From Massilia sp. METH4 (GTDB taxonomy: Bacteria > Pseudomonadota > Gammaproteobacteria > Burkholderiales > Burkholderiaceae_D): DNA of 64,000 nucleotides. The stretch spans positions 4,030,001-4,094,000 of the forward strand of contig NZ_CP146614.1 of assembly GCF_037094685.1 (NCBI RefSeq), written 5' to 3'. A program made the translations under genes and the position numbers. A model generated the notes under the pieces. It worked only from the letters and a program-made list of their open reading frames with translations. It searched no databases and had not been told where the DNA came from. Shown piece by piece: positions 26,499 to 38,450 of the stretch. Every line of letters begins with the position of its first letter. The stretch's first letter is position 1.

Positions 26499-26642
26499 GT
26501 GTCGGGCATTTTTTCCGGGTGTTTATCCGGAAAAAGTGTGCGACACCGGTTTTCGCGGGATGTACAGCTGACGATGCATCGGGCGAAGACCGATGTCGGA
26601 CACCTTTTCCGGCAGACCCGGCCGGAAAAGGTGTCCGACACC
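26499..26642. repeat. Dimeric hairpin intergenic repeat, copy B
   Basis: Same architecture as copies at 15.4 and 51.2 kb: GTGTCGGGCATTTTTTCCGG with CCGGAAAAAGTGTGCGACAC (26499-26546), a GGTTTTCGCGGG spacer, and a second hairpin ATGTCGGACACCTTTTCCGG..CCGGAAAAGGTGTCCGACAC (about 26593-26642). Here it lies between two genes on the same strand. Confidence 0.85.
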
Positions 26643-26666
26643 AGTGCATTGGCGCCGGCGGCGGCG

Positions 26667-27773
26667 TCAATGTTCCGTGAAATCGAACGGCAGGCCGTCC
26701 AGCGACGTCGGTTCCACGATCGGGGCGCCGCGCCGCTGGGCGCGCAGCTTGGCGGACATTTCGTAGGCCGCCTTGCGCACCCGGTTGACGGAGCCCAGCG
26801 GCCGGTGCGCGGCCAGGCCGTGCCACGGGGAGAAGCTCATGCCTTCGTCGATCGCCTGCGACAGCGCCTCGCTCCAGCCGATCTGCGGCGGGGCGACGAG
26901 CCGTGCCACGGTGACGTAGGGGCTGAGTTCCTCGGACCATTCGGACGCAGCGTTCTCGATCGGCATTTCCTCGATATTCGTGCACAGTTGCACGCGCAAG
27001 TCCCATTCGCCGCCTTGCTGGGCGAAGTGCTCCGCCACGGCCTTGCGCAACACGTCGGGGTCGGAAGCCACGTCCACCGGCTGGCCGTGCAGCGTTTTCA
27101 GGCCGACCGCCGTCGGCACCAACGCGACCTTGGCCATGTAGGGGCCGTACAGGATCGGCACCTGGCTGTAGTACGTGTCGCCGAGCGGGTGCGTGGCCGG
27201 GTGGCCGCCCATGCCCTTCAGGGCGGCGCTGTCGGTACCCGTCTTTTCGAGGGCGCCTTCGACCTTGCGCAGCGCGGCCGACAGCACCCGCTTCAGGGCG
27301 GGCGCCTTGTCGGTGGTGGCCGCCAGCATCGTCAGGCCGCCCAGGAAGGCTTTCGGCCCGGCATTCAGGAAGGTCGTGGCGTTGACGAGCACGAAATCCT
27401 GCGTGACATCGTTTTCGCTGCCGAGCAGGTGCGGCCCCTGGGCGCCGATCACTTTCAGCGCCATGCCGCGCGGCGTGGAAACGGCGTCGGGCAGTACATC
27501 GCCCGGCGTCGTCGACAGCCGCATGACTACCGGGTAACTGGCTGGCGAGGCGAACAGGCCCTGGGCCAGCACGGAAGGCAGGTCCGGCAGTACGCGCAAT
27601 TCGGCGTGCAGCAGGCCGTGGCTCTTGGCATGCACGCTGCGCAGCGGCTGGCCCGTGTCGCGAAAGGTCGTGTCCGCGATCCCGTGCAGCACGTCCAGCA
27701 GGTCGGCTTGCGTATCGCCTTCGCCTTCCTCGAGGATTTCGTAACGCGGGTCGTATTCGATCGGAGGACGCAT
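26667..27773 (-). CDS. Catalase-fold haem protein, small atypical family
   Basis: 368 residues from MRPPIEYDPRYEILEE. The catalase N-terminal block is recognisable: LRSVHAKSHGLLHAELRV (distal His), SYPVVMRLSTTPGDVLPD, GMALKVIG and TQDFVLVN. It lacks the classical C-terminal R-x3-Y haem-ligand helix and is shorter than true catalases (~480 aa). The group is annotated as catalase-family protein and may be peroxidase- or lipid-peroxide-related. The long frame upstream of this Met belongs to non-coding DNA. It is downstream of gdhA on the same strand but separated by a terminator. Confidence 0.78.
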   Translation of the reverse strand: MRPPIEYDPRYEILEEGEGDTQADLLDVLHGIADTTFRDTGQPLRSVHAKSHGLLHAELRVLPDLPSVLAQGLFASPASYPVVMRLSTTPGDVLPDAVSTPRGMALKVIGAQGPHLLGSENDVTQDFVLVNATTFLNAGPKAFLGGLTMLAATTDKAPALKRVLSAALRKVEGALEKTGTDSAALKGMGGHPATHPLGDTYYSQVPILYGPYMAKVALVPTAVGLKTLHGQPVDVASDPDVLRKAVAEHFAQQGGEWDLRVQLCTNIEEMPIENAASEWSEELSPYVTVARLVAPPQIGWSEALSQAIDEGMSFSPWHGLAAHRPLGSVNRVRKAAYEMSAKLRAQRRGAPIVEPTSLDGLPFDFTEH

Positions 27774-27915
27774 GGCTGTTCCTTGTTGATGGAATTGAAA
27801 GACCATGCCATTCTGGCGCGCCGCTTCCGGGCTGTCTGTGAACCAGCAAACACTAACCCGCGGTTCCCCGGCGGCCGCTACCGGCGGTGAACTTCGGGTG
27901 CCGTCTTGCCAATGC

Positions 27916-27944
27916 AAAAAAAAAGCGCGACGTTGCCGTCGCGC
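27916..27944 (-). terminator. Rho-independent terminator of gdhA
   Basis: On the minus strand GCGCGACG-GCAA-CGTCGCGC followed by nine T. The stem is 8 bp and perfect. It lies about 70 bp after the gdhA stop. Confidence 0.9.
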
Positions 27945-28015
27945 CCCTCGGGTTTCCCCTATGTCTCCCCCGCATCTCTGTCGGAATGGTCGGGACTCTT
28001 TGCTAATACAAACTG

Positions 28016-29299
<1,284 letters not shown>

Positions 29300-29441
29300 T
29301 GTGATAACTCCCGTTTCGCTTGAATTCGGTTGAGCGGTGAACTACCGCCAGCGAGCGAATCATAGAAGTGACCACCATTTCTCGGCCAATGCCGCTTGCG
29401 CATCCGGCTATGCAAAAAATGCATAACGTGGATTTGCGTCG

Positions 29442-30401
29442 CTAGCGCTCCGACGCCTGCACGCGGCGCCTCGCCTGCGCCGGGCGCAGCTGCTCCTCGA
29501 GGAAGTGCCACAGTTCGGTCACCAGCGGCTTGCCGGGGCGCGCGGGCGACGGGCGTTCGCGATACAGCCGGATCTCCATCTCGATCTCCCAGCTGCCCCG
29601 TTCGCCGGCGGGCGCCAGCAGCTTCTGCTTCACCTCGCGCGTGACGGCCGATTCTGGCAGGAAGGCGATGCCGCGCCCCTCCAGCGCCATCATCTTGAGG
29701 CCTTCGGCCATGTCGGTTTCGTAGCGCTTGTCCAGGTGCAGCGCGGGCTTCGCATCGGCCAGGATCAGGTCGACCATGCGCCCCAGGTAGGCGTTGGTGG
29801 TGTACGACAGGAAGGGCAGCGGTGCGTTCTTGCGGCCGGGCAGGGTGAACAGCGGTTGCCTGGCCTTGTCGGAGCGGGCATAGGCGCGCAGCGCTTCGCG
29901 GCCCATCACGAGCATGTCGTAGCGGCCCGGATCGAGCTGCACCGGCTGCCGCGGATGGTGATAGCACAGCAGCAGGTCGCAGCCGCCTTCCACCAGTTGC
30001 AGCACGGCGTCGTGCACGTTCAGGGCCATCAGCCGGCTGTGGATCGGGCCGAAATCCGCTTCCAGTTTCGTGATCCACTTCGGCACGAACGTCAGCGACA
30101 GGGTGTGTGGCACCGCGAGGTCGATCGTCGTCTGCGCGGTGGCGCGCTTGTGCCGCAGCAGTTCGCGCACGCCGTTGATCTGGCCCAGCATCTCCAGCGC
30201 CTGCTCGTAGAACACGTGGCCGGCGGGGGTAAGCCGGGTGGGGAAGGTGGTGCGATCGATCAGGTCCGTGCCGAGCCAGTTTTCCAGCGACTGGATGCGG
30301 CGCGAGAACGCCGGCTGCGTCACGTGCCGCAGCTGCGCCGAGCGGCTGAAGTTATTGGTTTCGACCAGGGAGATGAAGTCTTCGAGCCATTTCGTTTCCA
30401 T
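29442..30401 (-). CDS. LysR-family regulator, HypT-like
   Basis: 319 residues. The N-terminal winged HTH METKWLEDFISLVETNNFSR..HVTQPAFSRRIQSLE is typical of the HypT/QseD branch (hypochlorite-responsive regulator) of LysR proteins. The effector domain runs from about residue 95. Effector unknown. It is encoded directly upstream of gdhA on the same strand, so gdhA is a candidate target. Confidence 0.88.
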   Translation of the reverse strand: METKWLEDFISLVETNNFSRSAQLRHVTQPAFSRRIQSLENWLGTDLIDRTTFPTRLTPAGHVFYEQALEMLGQINGVRELLRHKRATAQTTIDLAVPHTLSLTFVPKWITKLEADFGPIHSRLMALNVHDAVLQLVEGGCDLLLCYHHPRQPVQLDPGRYDMLVMGREALRAYARSDKARQPLFTLPGRKNAPLPFLSYTTNAYLGRMVDLILADAKPALHLDKRYETDMAEGLKMMALEGRGIAFLPESAVTREVKQKLLAPAGERGSWEIEMEIRLYRERPSPARPGKPLVTELWHFLEEQLRPAQARRRVQASER

Positions 30402-30434
30402 CGTGTTTCCGTCGGTTGCGAATCAGCCCGCATT

Positions 30435-30911
30435 CTAACGGGCCGGCGTGCCGGTGTTCGACCGCAGCGGCGTAAACAGCCAGGCGTTGACGGCGCAGCA
30501 CACCAGCGCCGCTGGCGGCAAACAGCGTGGCGAGCGACACGTGCCGCAGCATGGCGCCGGTGGCGGCCGCGGACAGCGGTGCCAGGCCCATGAAGATGAA
30601 CAGGACGATGCTCATCGCCCGGCCCGGCATCCGTGGCGGCACGCGGCGCTGTATCCACGTAAAGATCGCCACTTGCAGGAAGCCGGCCTGCACGCCGAGG
30701 GCAGCAGCAGCCGTGATTGCCTGCCACATCGCGTCCACGCCGCCCAGCGGTGCGAGCAGCAGGCCAGCAAGCGCATCGCCGGTGAGTTCCAGCACCAGCC
30801 AGGGCAGGGCGAGCAGCGTGAACTGGTCGCCCACCATCGACAGCAGGCCGCCCGCCATCAGCCAGCGGAAGTTGCGGTCGGCGCAAGGCTTGCGCGGGGC
30901 GGCCCACTCAT
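30435..30911 (-). pseudogene. Broken MFS transporter gene
   Basis: The minus strand holds pieces of an MFS transporter: RNFRWLMAGGLLSMVGDQFT (first membrane segment), then abruptly a late segment with AGFLQVAIFTWIQRRVPPRM and GRAMSIVLFIFMGLAPLSAA. Most of the middle (about 250 residues) is missing. A frameshift near 30515 is needed to read the natural end ALVCCAVNAWLFTPL..TPAR-stop (30435). The apparent ATG (30911, ATGA overlap with marR stop) is also in the wrong frame. It was probably the efflux partner of the MarR regulator. Confidence 0.85.
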
Positions 30912-31363
30912 GCGCCCGGCCCGAGGACGGTGCCGAGCACGGCGGTCAGTGTATCGAGCTGGTCCCGCGGCGCGTGCTTGAGCAGTTCGGCGCAGGTTTC
31001 GCGGGCCGTCAACAGTGCATTGTCGAGCAGGTTGTGGCCGGCCGGGGTGATGGCGGCAAAGCCGACCCGGGCATCGCGCTCGTCCGCCATGCGCGCCACC
31101 AGGCCCGTCTTTTCCAGCGGCAGCAGCGTGCGGGTCACGCCGGACGCCGTCAAGCCCTGCCGATCCGCCAGATCCACGCGCCGCAACCGTCCGCCGGGCG
31201 CCCTCGACAGGTGATGCAGCAGCATGAAGTCGCCGAATGACAGGCCGTGGTGTCCGCCCAGCACCGCGTCGAGGCGGCGCACCACGGTGGCCTGGACACG
31301 TGCCAGGCGCAGGCAGAAATCGAGGGCGGCATCGGCGCGCTCGTCGTTTGATGAGTTATCCAT
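30908..31363 (-). CDS. MarR-family transcriptional regulator
   Basis: 151 residues from ATG 31363 (SD AAGGA, spacing 6). Winged-helix DNA-binding core: SFGDFMLLHHLSRAPGGRLR, DLADRQGLTASGVTRTLLPLEKTGLV and the wing ADERDARVGFAAITPAG. A perfect palindrome lies 15 bp upstream of its start. It is divergent from the DUF882 gene, and its original downstream partner appears to be the broken MFS gene, so it may now have lost its main target. Confidence 0.9.
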   Translation of the reverse strand: MDNSSNDERADAALDFCLRLARVQATVVRRLDAVLGGHHGLSFGDFMLLHHLSRAPGGRLRRVDLADRQGLTASGVTRTLLPLEKTGLVARMADERDARVGFAAITPAGHNLLDNALLTARETCAELLKHAPRDQLDTLTAVLGTVLGPGA

Positions 31364-31377
31364 GAGTTGTCCTTGAA

Positions 31378-31401
31378 ATATACTTGAGAGAGCAAGTATA
31401 T
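31378..31401. promoter_or_regulatory. Palindromic operator of the marR gene
   Basis: ATATACTTG-AGAGAG-CAAGTATAT: 9-bp perfect arms with a 6-bp spacer, between the marR start (31363) and the divergent DUF882 gene (31463). Position and symmetry suit autorepression by a MarR dimer. Confidence 0.65.
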
Positions 31402-31462
31402 GGCAAAAAATTGCAACGCGCCATAAAAAGCATCGTTCAGCGAACGGGAGTATCATTCACCC

Positions 31463-31999
31463 ATGAACCAACGCAGATCATTTTTCAAGAAGTCGGTTGC
31501 CGTCGCGTCCGCATTGAGCATGCCCGCGCTGGCCCGTGCCGCCGTTGCCGCGCCTCATGAACGCATCTTGCGCTTCCATAATACGCATACCGGGGAATCC
31601 CTGAAAAGCGTGTTCTGGGCCGAAGGACAGTTCATTCCCGACGCGCTGCAGGACATCAACAAGCTGTTGCGCGACCACCGCAGCAATACGATCGCCGCGA
31701 TCGATCCGGCGTTGCTGTTGCTGGTCGAGAAAGTAGCCGCGCAGTTCGGCAGCAACAATGTGGTGCACATCATTTCCGGCTATCGCTCGCCGGAAACGAA
31801 CGCCAAGCTGGCCGCGGCCAGCGGCGGCGTGGCCAAGCACAGCATGCACCTGGAAGGCAAGGCGATCGACCTGCGCATTCCCGGGTACGACCTGAAGCAT
31901 GTGCACAAGGCGGCGCTGGCGCTCAAGGCTGGCGGTGTCGGGTATTACGACAAGTCGCAGTTCGTGCACATGGACACGGGGCGGGTGCGGCACTGGTAG
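31463..31999 (+). CDS. DUF882 / YcbK-like peptidase-fold protein
   Basis: 178 residues with a twin-arginine signal (NQRRSFFKKSVAVAS). The mature part has the zinc-binding pattern of peptidase M15-related DUF882 proteins: HIISGYRSPETNAKL, KHSMHLEGKAIDLRIPG and FVHMDTGRVRHW. The E. coli relative YcbK (MepK) is a peptidoglycan cross-link endopeptidase. It is likely to act on the periplasmic wall. Two other wall enzymes follow within 2 kb. Confidence 0.88.
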   Translation: MNQRRSFFKKSVAVASALSMPALARAAVAAPHERILRFHNTHTGESLKSVFWAEGQFIPDALQDINKLLRDHRSNTIAAIDPALLLLVEKVAAQFGSNNVVHIISGYRSPETNAKLAAASGGVAKHSMHLEGKAIDLRIPGYDLKHVHKAALALKAGGVGYYDKSQFVHMDTGRVRHW

Positions 32000-32071
32000 T
32001 GTGCCGCGGGTAGGGAACAACAACCGGCACCATGCCTGTCATCCCTTCCGGGAGACTGGCATGGTGCCGCG

Positions 32072-32776
32072 TCACTTCGCGCCGCCGGCCAGGTACGGAT
32101 ACGGATTGACCGGCGTGCCTTCCCACCACTTCTTCTCCGCGCCCAGCTCGAAGATCGCGAAGTGCAGGTGCGGCGCGTTCGGGTCGGAATTGCCTGTCAC
32201 GCCCACGTAGCCGATCATCTGGCCGCGCCGGTAAGAGGTGCCTTCCTTCAGCTCGGGCGCGTAGCTGTCCAGGTGAGCGTAGTAGTACGCGTATTTTTCC
32301 GATGGATCGAACTGGTAGACCGTGAGTCCGCCCGGCTTGCTGGTGAACATCTTGACGATCTTGCCGTCGGCCGCCGCCAGCACCGGCGTGCCCTTGGGCG
32401 CGGGGATGTCCAGGGCCTGGTGCTGGCGCTCGGTGCCGCGGGGCTGGCTGAAGGTGTCCGTGAGCTCGCGCGCGCTCACGCCGGCCACCGGCACCAGCAG
32501 GGGGCCGATCGCCGGCTTCACGTCGATGTCGAAACTGGTGGCGGCGGGATTGACGGGGGCAGGGGCCTGCACTTCCGGCAAGTCCTTCGCCGGCAGGGGG
32601 ACGCCGGCCGCCTGCTGTGGCGCGGGCGCGGCGGCAGGCGGCGCGGCTGGCTGTGTTGCGGGTGCGGGCGTTATCGCCGGCCCGGCGGTCTTCGGCGGCA
32701 CATCGCGCCCCAGCCACAACACCGTTCCCACCACGCCGAGCACGGCGCCCAGCAGCAAGGTCAGCAGCCATTTCAC
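32072..32776 (-). CDS. M23 family metallopeptidase
   Basis: 234 residues: N-terminal membrane anchor (MKWLLTLLLGAVLGVVGTVLW), a Pro/Ala-rich linker, then a LytM domain with Zn ligands His/Asp in ERQHQALDIPAPKG and HLHF near the end. A peptidoglycan endopeptidase or a LytM-domain activator. It is 18 bp after an L,D-transpeptidase gene in the same direction, so the two are probably an operon of wall-editing enzymes. Confidence 0.9.
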   Translation of the reverse strand: MKWLLTLLLGAVLGVVGTVLWLGRDVPPKTAGPAITPAPATQPAAPPAAAPAPQQAAGVPLPAKDLPEVQAPAPVNPAATSFDIDVKPAIGPLLVPVAGVSARELTDTFSQPRGTERQHQALDIPAPKGTPVLAAADGKIVKMFTSKPGGLTVYQFDPSEKYAYYYAHLDSYAPELKEGTSYRRGQMIGYVGVTGNSDPNAPHLHFAIFELGAEKKWWEGTPVNPYPYLAGGAK

Positions 32777-32794
32777 GATGCGCCTCCGATTATC

Positions 32795-33877
32795 TTAGTC
32801 CTGCAGGATCACCTCGAAGCCCGGCGATACCACATTCGCCACCTTCGCCGCATCCCAGTTCGTCAGGCGGATGCAGCCATGCGATTCGGTCTTGCCGATC
32901 TTGCTGGGTTCGGGCGTGCCATGGATGCCGTAATGCTCCTTCGACAGGTCGATCCACACCACGCCGACCGGGTTGTTGGGGCCCGGCTTGATCATCGCCT
33001 TGCCTTCGCCGGGCTTGGCATCCCAGAACAGCTTCGGGTTGTAGCGGTAGTCGGGGTTGCGGCCTACGCCATTGATCTTCCATTTGCCGACCGGGAGCGG
33101 GTCGTGCTCGCTGCCCGTACTGGCCGGGAACTGGGCAATGACCTTGCCATTGTCGTCGAGCAGCGAAAGGGTGCGGTCCGATTCGTCGACGACGAGCCTG
33201 GCGGCGGGGGGCAGCGCGCCGGCCGCGCCCGTGTTTGGCACGAGGATTTTTTCGCCGACCCGCATGAAGTTCTTGCCGGGGTTCATCTGCCGCAACAGTT
33301 CGGGGCTGGCATGGAAACGCTCGCCCAGCGCCTCCTCAATGTTTTGATAGTGCAGCGATGCCAGCTTGGCCTTTTCCGCCATCGATTCCGGCACGGGGCC
33401 GTACGGGCCTTGCACGTCGACCTCGGTGATCGTGTAGGTGCCGAGCACGGGCTGGCGGTCTTCCAGCGCGGCCCAGGTTGCCTCGTCCATCGTTCCGGTC
33501 ACCTGCAGGCCGCGCGCCTTCTGGAAGCCGGTGATGGCCTGCTTCATATTGCTGCCCACCTTGCCGTCGATCTCGCCCGGCGAGAAATGGGCGCGGTCGA
33601 GCAGGATCTGGGCGCGCAGGTCCGGCGGGACCTGGTCCGGCGTGATCAGGGCTTGCGGCGGAGCCGCACTCTGGCCGGGTTGCGCTGGCTGGCCAGCTTG
33701 GGCCGGTTGCCCCGCTTGGGGTGTGCCGGGTTGAGTGGCTTGTCCCGCCTGCGCGGGCGCCGCAGGCTGGGACGGCGGCGCCGGTGGCGCGGGCCGTGCC
33801 GGTTGCGGGACCGCCGTCGAGTTCTGGGCGTGCGCCAGCGGCGCGGCGAGGAGCAGGGTAAGCATCAGTTTTTTCAT
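32795..33877 (-). CDS. L,D-transpeptidase (YkuD) with peptidoglycan-binding domain
   Basis: 360 residues from MKKLMLTLLLAAPLAHAQ (signal peptide). A Pro/Ala/Gly/Gln-rich repeat linker (GQPAQAGQPAQ) spans about 25-75; a PG_binding_1 domain follows (FSPGEIDGKVGSNMKQAI), then the YkuD catalytic domain with YGIHGTPEPSKIG and ESHGCIRLTNWDA (Cys nucleophile). It cross-links peptidoglycan or attaches lipoproteins. The extra 37 codons upstream of the Met have no signal and run into repeat DNA. Confidence 0.92.
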   Translation of the reverse strand: MKKLMLTLLLAAPLAHAQNSTAVPQPARPAPPAPPSQPAAPAQAGQATQPGTPQAGQPAQAGQPAQPGQSAAPPQALITPDQVPPDLRAQILLDRAHFSPGEIDGKVGSNMKQAITGFQKARGLQVTGTMDEATWAALEDRQPVLGTYTITEVDVQGPYGPVPESMAEKAKLASLHYQNIEEALGERFHASPELLRQMNPGKNFMRVGEKILVPNTGAAGALPPAARLVVDESDRTLSLLDDNGKVIAQFPASTGSEHDPLPVGKWKINGVGRNPDYRYNPKLFWDAKPGEGKAMIKPGPNNPVGVVWIDLSKEHYGIHGTPEPSKIGKTESHGCIRLTNWDAAKVANVVSPGFEVILQD

Positions 33878-33955
33878 GGCCCCAGTGTGCCGCCCAGCCG
33901 TGCCGCGCTCTGTACGGCAGCGAACACGTGCGCTCGACAGGAAGCCGCGCTTACA

Positions 33956-34004
33956 GCTGAGCTCGTGTCTCTCGGTGCCTGGCACCAAGGGACACGAACT
34001 CAGC
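33956..34004. repeat. Imperfect palindrome GCTGAG..GTGCC/GGCAC..CTCAGC
   Basis: A 24-bp arm with about three mismatches around 33979/33980: GCTGAGCTCGTGTC and GACACGAACTCAGC at the outer ends, GGTGCC/GGCACC at the centre. It lies in the intergenic gap next to the rhlE terminator. Confidence 0.7.
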
Positions 34005-34019
34005 CGTTAGAAACGAACG

Positions 34020-34051
34020 AAAAAAAACCGCCGGGCGGACCCGGCGGTTTT
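34020..34051 (-). terminator. Terminator of the RNA helicase gene
   Basis: CCGCCGGG-TCCG-CCCGGCGG followed by T8 on the minus strand, with TTTT on the other side as well, so it may work both ways. Perfect 8-bp GC stem. Confidence 0.9.
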
Positions 34052-34077
34052 CAGCCTACTTCAGGAAACGCTGGCGA

Positions 34078-35631
<1,554 letters not shown>

Positions 35632-36034
35632 GTATATCTTTCGTAAAATTGCGCGTTTCTGCACAACGGCAGAACGCAACATAGCAACGCCAACCAAACG
35701 AAATGACTCTAGACAGCAAGAATAGAAATTTCGGCACAAAAGCTTTGCGCCGGGACGGTGTCAGGATGCGACACGCTGGGGCGGGGGGCTTTTTATAAGC
35801 GCCATCCGGACATATGCCTCGAATTCAGGCGGAAGAAACCGGGATGCGCGAAGGCTTGCGAAGCTGATTAGTGAAACTGGATGTTTTTGTTCTCGGTGCG
35901 TACATGTTGCGACGCACAAAGAACATCATACCCGATTTTGCCGGTGCCTGCACGGCTTTCTGAACCGTGCAAGCCAACCGGAGGGAGATGCCGGCGCCCG
36001 CGTCGCGGGGGTGCCGTGTACAGCGCGATGCGGC
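35632..36034. other. 403-bp gap between fabI and rhlE
   Basis: No gene is supported. As fabI and rhlE are both on the minus strand, the part next to rhlE should hold its promoter and a possibly long 5' untranslated region, as seen for cold-induced DEAD-box genes. The sequence next to the rhlE start is AT-rich. No clear hairpin was seen. Confidence 0.5.
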
Positions 36035-36826
36035 TTACTGGTAATCGCTGGCGTTCAAGCCCATCACGTGGGAGAAACCGCCGTCCACGTAGATGATGTC
36101 GCCTGTGATGCCCGAAGACAGGTCGGACAGCAGGAAGGCCGCCGTATTGCCCACTTCCTCGATCGTTACATTGCGGCGCAGCGGCGCGTGGCTGGCGGCA
36201 AAGCCCAGCAGCTTCGAAAAATCCTTGATGCCGGAAGCGGCCAGGGTCTTGATCGGGCCGGCCGAGATGCCGTTCGAGCGGATGCCTTGCTGGCCCAGGT
36301 TCTCGGCCAGGTAGCGCACCGATGCTTCCAGCGATGCCTTTGCCAGGCCCATCGTGTTGTAGTAGGGGATCGCGCGTACGGCACCCAGGTAGGACAGCGT
36401 CAATACCGACGAGCCAGGCTTGAGCAGCGGCAGCGCGGCCTTCACCATGGCCGGGAAGCTGTAGGCGGAAATGTCGTGGGCGACACGGAAGTTCTCGCGC
36501 GAGAAGCCGTCCAGGAATTCGCCGGCGATCGCCTCGCGCGGCGCGAAGCCGATGGCGTGCACGAAACCGTCCAGGCTGTCCCAGCTCTGGCCCAGGTCGC
36601 GGAACAGCGCCTCGATCTGCTCATCGCTGGCCACATCGCAATCGAACACCAGCTTGCTGCCGAACTCGGCGGCGAAATCGGTGATGCGGTCCTTGAAGCG
36701 TTCGCCAACATAGGTGAAGGCCAGCTCGGCGCCTTCGCGGTGGCAGGCCTGCGCGATGCCGTAGGCGATCGAACGGTTGGACAGCACGCCGGTGATGAGG
36801 ATTTTTTTGCCTTGCAAGAAAGCCAT
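36035..36826 (-). CDS. fabI: Enoyl-[acyl-carrier-protein] reductase (NADH)
   Basis: 263 residues from [20 protein letters not shown] (SD GGAGTA). SDR fold with GxxxNxSIA cofactor loop and catalytic Tyr-x6-Lys in [13 protein letters not shown], as in FabI. Reduces trans-2-enoyl-ACP in fatty-acid elongation. It is the target of triclosan and isoniazid-class inhibitors in other bacteria. The longer frame from 36865 has no family sequence. Confidence 0.95.
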   Translation of the reverse strand: MAFLQGKKILITGVLSNRSIAYGIAQACHREGAELAFTYVGERFKDRITDFAAEFGSKLVFDCDVASDEQIEALFRDLGQSWDSLDGFVHAIGFAPREAIAGEFLDGFSRENFRVAHDISAYSFPAMVKAALPLLKPGSSVLTLSYLGAVRAIPYYNTMGLAKASLEASVRYLAENLGQQGIRSNGISAGPIKTLAASGIKDFSKLLGFAASHAPLRRNVTIEEVGNTAAFLLSDLSSGITGDIIYVDGGFSHVMGLNASDYQ

Positions 36827-37040
36827 GATTACTCCAATTGCCTGTTGCGCTTCCCGCGCAAGCATGGGTTGTTGTTCTAGTTGGTGACCGGCCGCTGGTG
36901 GTCCGTGTTACCGCAAGATCGAGATTGTATGGCTTGGGGGCGGCGGCTGCAAGCTTGGCGGAATGCTACCAAGGCCGGCAAAGCCGGGTCCGGCCGGCTG
37001 GGGATGGACACGAAAGTGGGCTTGAACCGACCCTGCCCAT

Positions 37041-37078
37041 AAAACAAAAGGCTGCGGAGCCATGGGCTGCGCAGCCTT
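37041..37078 (-). terminator. Terminator-like hairpin after mltD
   Basis: AAGGCTGCG (37048-37056) and CGCAGCCTT (37070-37078) form a 9-bp stem with a 13-base loop, followed on the minus strand by TTTGTTTT. The mltD-like gene ends 20 bp before. Confidence 0.6.
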
Positions 37079-37097
37079 GCCGAGCCGGACCGAACAA

Positions 37098-38450
37098 TCA
37101 GTTGCGGCGCTTCTTGCCGGCCTGGTCGCGCGACACGCGCGCCTTGACCAGCTTGATGCGCGACTTGGTATTGCCGCTCGATGCCTTGGCCTTGCGGTAG
37201 TTGTTGCGCGTGGCGACCGGCTCGTCGACCACGTTCACGGCGGCGTTATCGGCGATGTCCATGGGAATGTCGCGGTGGGCGGTGGCCGAGATCTTCGGCA
37301 CCAGGATCGTGGAGCCGGCAGCCAGCACGCCGCGCGAAGGCAGGTTGTTGGCCTGGCGGATGACTTCCGGCGTGGTGCGGAACTTCGAGGCCAGCGAAGC
37401 GATGCTTTCACGCGCGCTCGTCACCTTGTGCGTGGTCCAGGTGGACAGCGCCTGGCCCCACTGCGCCAGGTTCAGGTGGAATTTTTCCGCATTGGCCTTC
37501 GGCAGCAGGATCTGGGTCTGCTCGCCGCCCGTGATCACGGGGCGCTTGAATTGCGGGTTCAGGGCCTTGAATTCGTCCACCGACAGTTCGGCCAGCTGGG
37601 CGGCCACGGTCAGGTCGATGTCGCTCGCCTTGTCGACGGCGGTGAAGTAGGGCTCGTTGCGGATCAGCGGCAGCGACAGGCCGTAGCGGCCCGGGTTCGC
37701 CACGATGTTCTTCACGGCCTGCAGCTTCGGCACGTAGTTGCGCGTTTCGGCCGGCATCAGGTCGGCGAGGCTTTCGAAATCGGTCGGCTTGCCGGCGGCG
37801 CGGTTCTTCGCGATCGCCTTCTGCACCGAACCCTCGCCCCAGTTGTAGGCGGCCAGCGCCAGCTGCCAGTCGCCGAACATGTCGTACAGCTTCTGCAGGT
37901 AGGTGAGGGCGGCGTCGGTCGAGGCCAGCACGGAGCGGCGATCGTCCTTGAACGCGTTCTGCTTCAGGTTGAAGTCGCGGCCGGTGCCGGGCATGAACTG
38001 CCACATGCCGCCCGCGTTCGCGCTCGACACGGCCACCGGATTGAACGCCGATTCGATGAACGGCAGCAGTGCCAGTTCGGTCGGCATATTGCGCTTTTCC
38101 AATTCCGAGACCACGTGGTACAGGTACAGCGACGCGCGCGCCGTCGTCCGCGCCATGTGGTCGGGACGCTCGGCATACCAGTTGGCATGCTTCGTCACCA
38201 GGCCATTGTTCAGGTCGGGAATCGAGAAGCCGGTGCGGATGCGGTTCCACACATCCGTTTCCCGGAACGGGTCTTCGGACGGTGCTTTATTGACGGTGGG
38301 GGAAGTGACGGCGAGGGTAGGTGCAGGTGCCTTGGCGGCGGCGGTCAGCGGCATCAGCGGGAGGTTGTCCGCGGCGGTTTCGACCGCCTGGCTGACTGCC
38401 GGTGCCGCGGCGATCAGTGCCGCCAGCAGGGAAGTGTACTTAATTCGCAT
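37098..38450 (-). CDS. mltD: Lytic murein transglycosylase with LysM domain, MltD-like
   Basis: 450 residues from MRIKYTSLLAALIAA (signal peptide). The SLT domain has ELALLPFIESAFNPVAVSS (catalytic Glu) and GGMWQFMPGTGRDF, then LALAAYNWGEGSVQKAI. After a partial LysM-like region, a clear LysM (about 365-410: TSARESIASLASKFRTTPEVIRQANNL) follows, with a basic Lys/Arg tail at the C-terminus. Cleaves glycan strands to 1,6-anhydro products. The basic end is unusual and may bind wall or nucleic acid. Confidence 0.9.
   Translation of the reverse strand: MRIKYTSLLAALIAAAPAVSQAVETAADNLPLMPLTAAAKAPAPTLAVTSPTVNKAPSEDPFRETDVWNRIRTGFSIPDLNNGLVTKHANWYAERPDHMARTTARASLYLYHVVSELEKRNMPTELALLPFIESAFNPVAVSSANAGGMWQFMPGTGRDFNLKQNAFKDDRRSVLASTDAALTYLQKLYDMFGDWQLALAAYNWGEGSVQKAIAKNRAAGKPTDFESLADLMPAETRNYVPKLQAVKNIVANPGRYGLSLPLIRNEPYFTAVDKASDIDLTVAAQLAELSVDEFKALNPQFKRPVITGGEQTQILLPKANAEKFHLNLAQWGQALSTWTTHKVTSARESIASLASKFRTTPEVIRQANNLPSRGVLAAGSTILVPKISATAHRDIPMDIADNAAVNVVDEPVATRNNYRKAKASSGNTKSRIKLVKARVSRDQAGKKRRN

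Noticed and set aside
35881..36096. Small + strand ORF between rhlE and fabI.
   Set aside because: Codon pattern is unconvincing, no SD, and it overlaps the fabI end.
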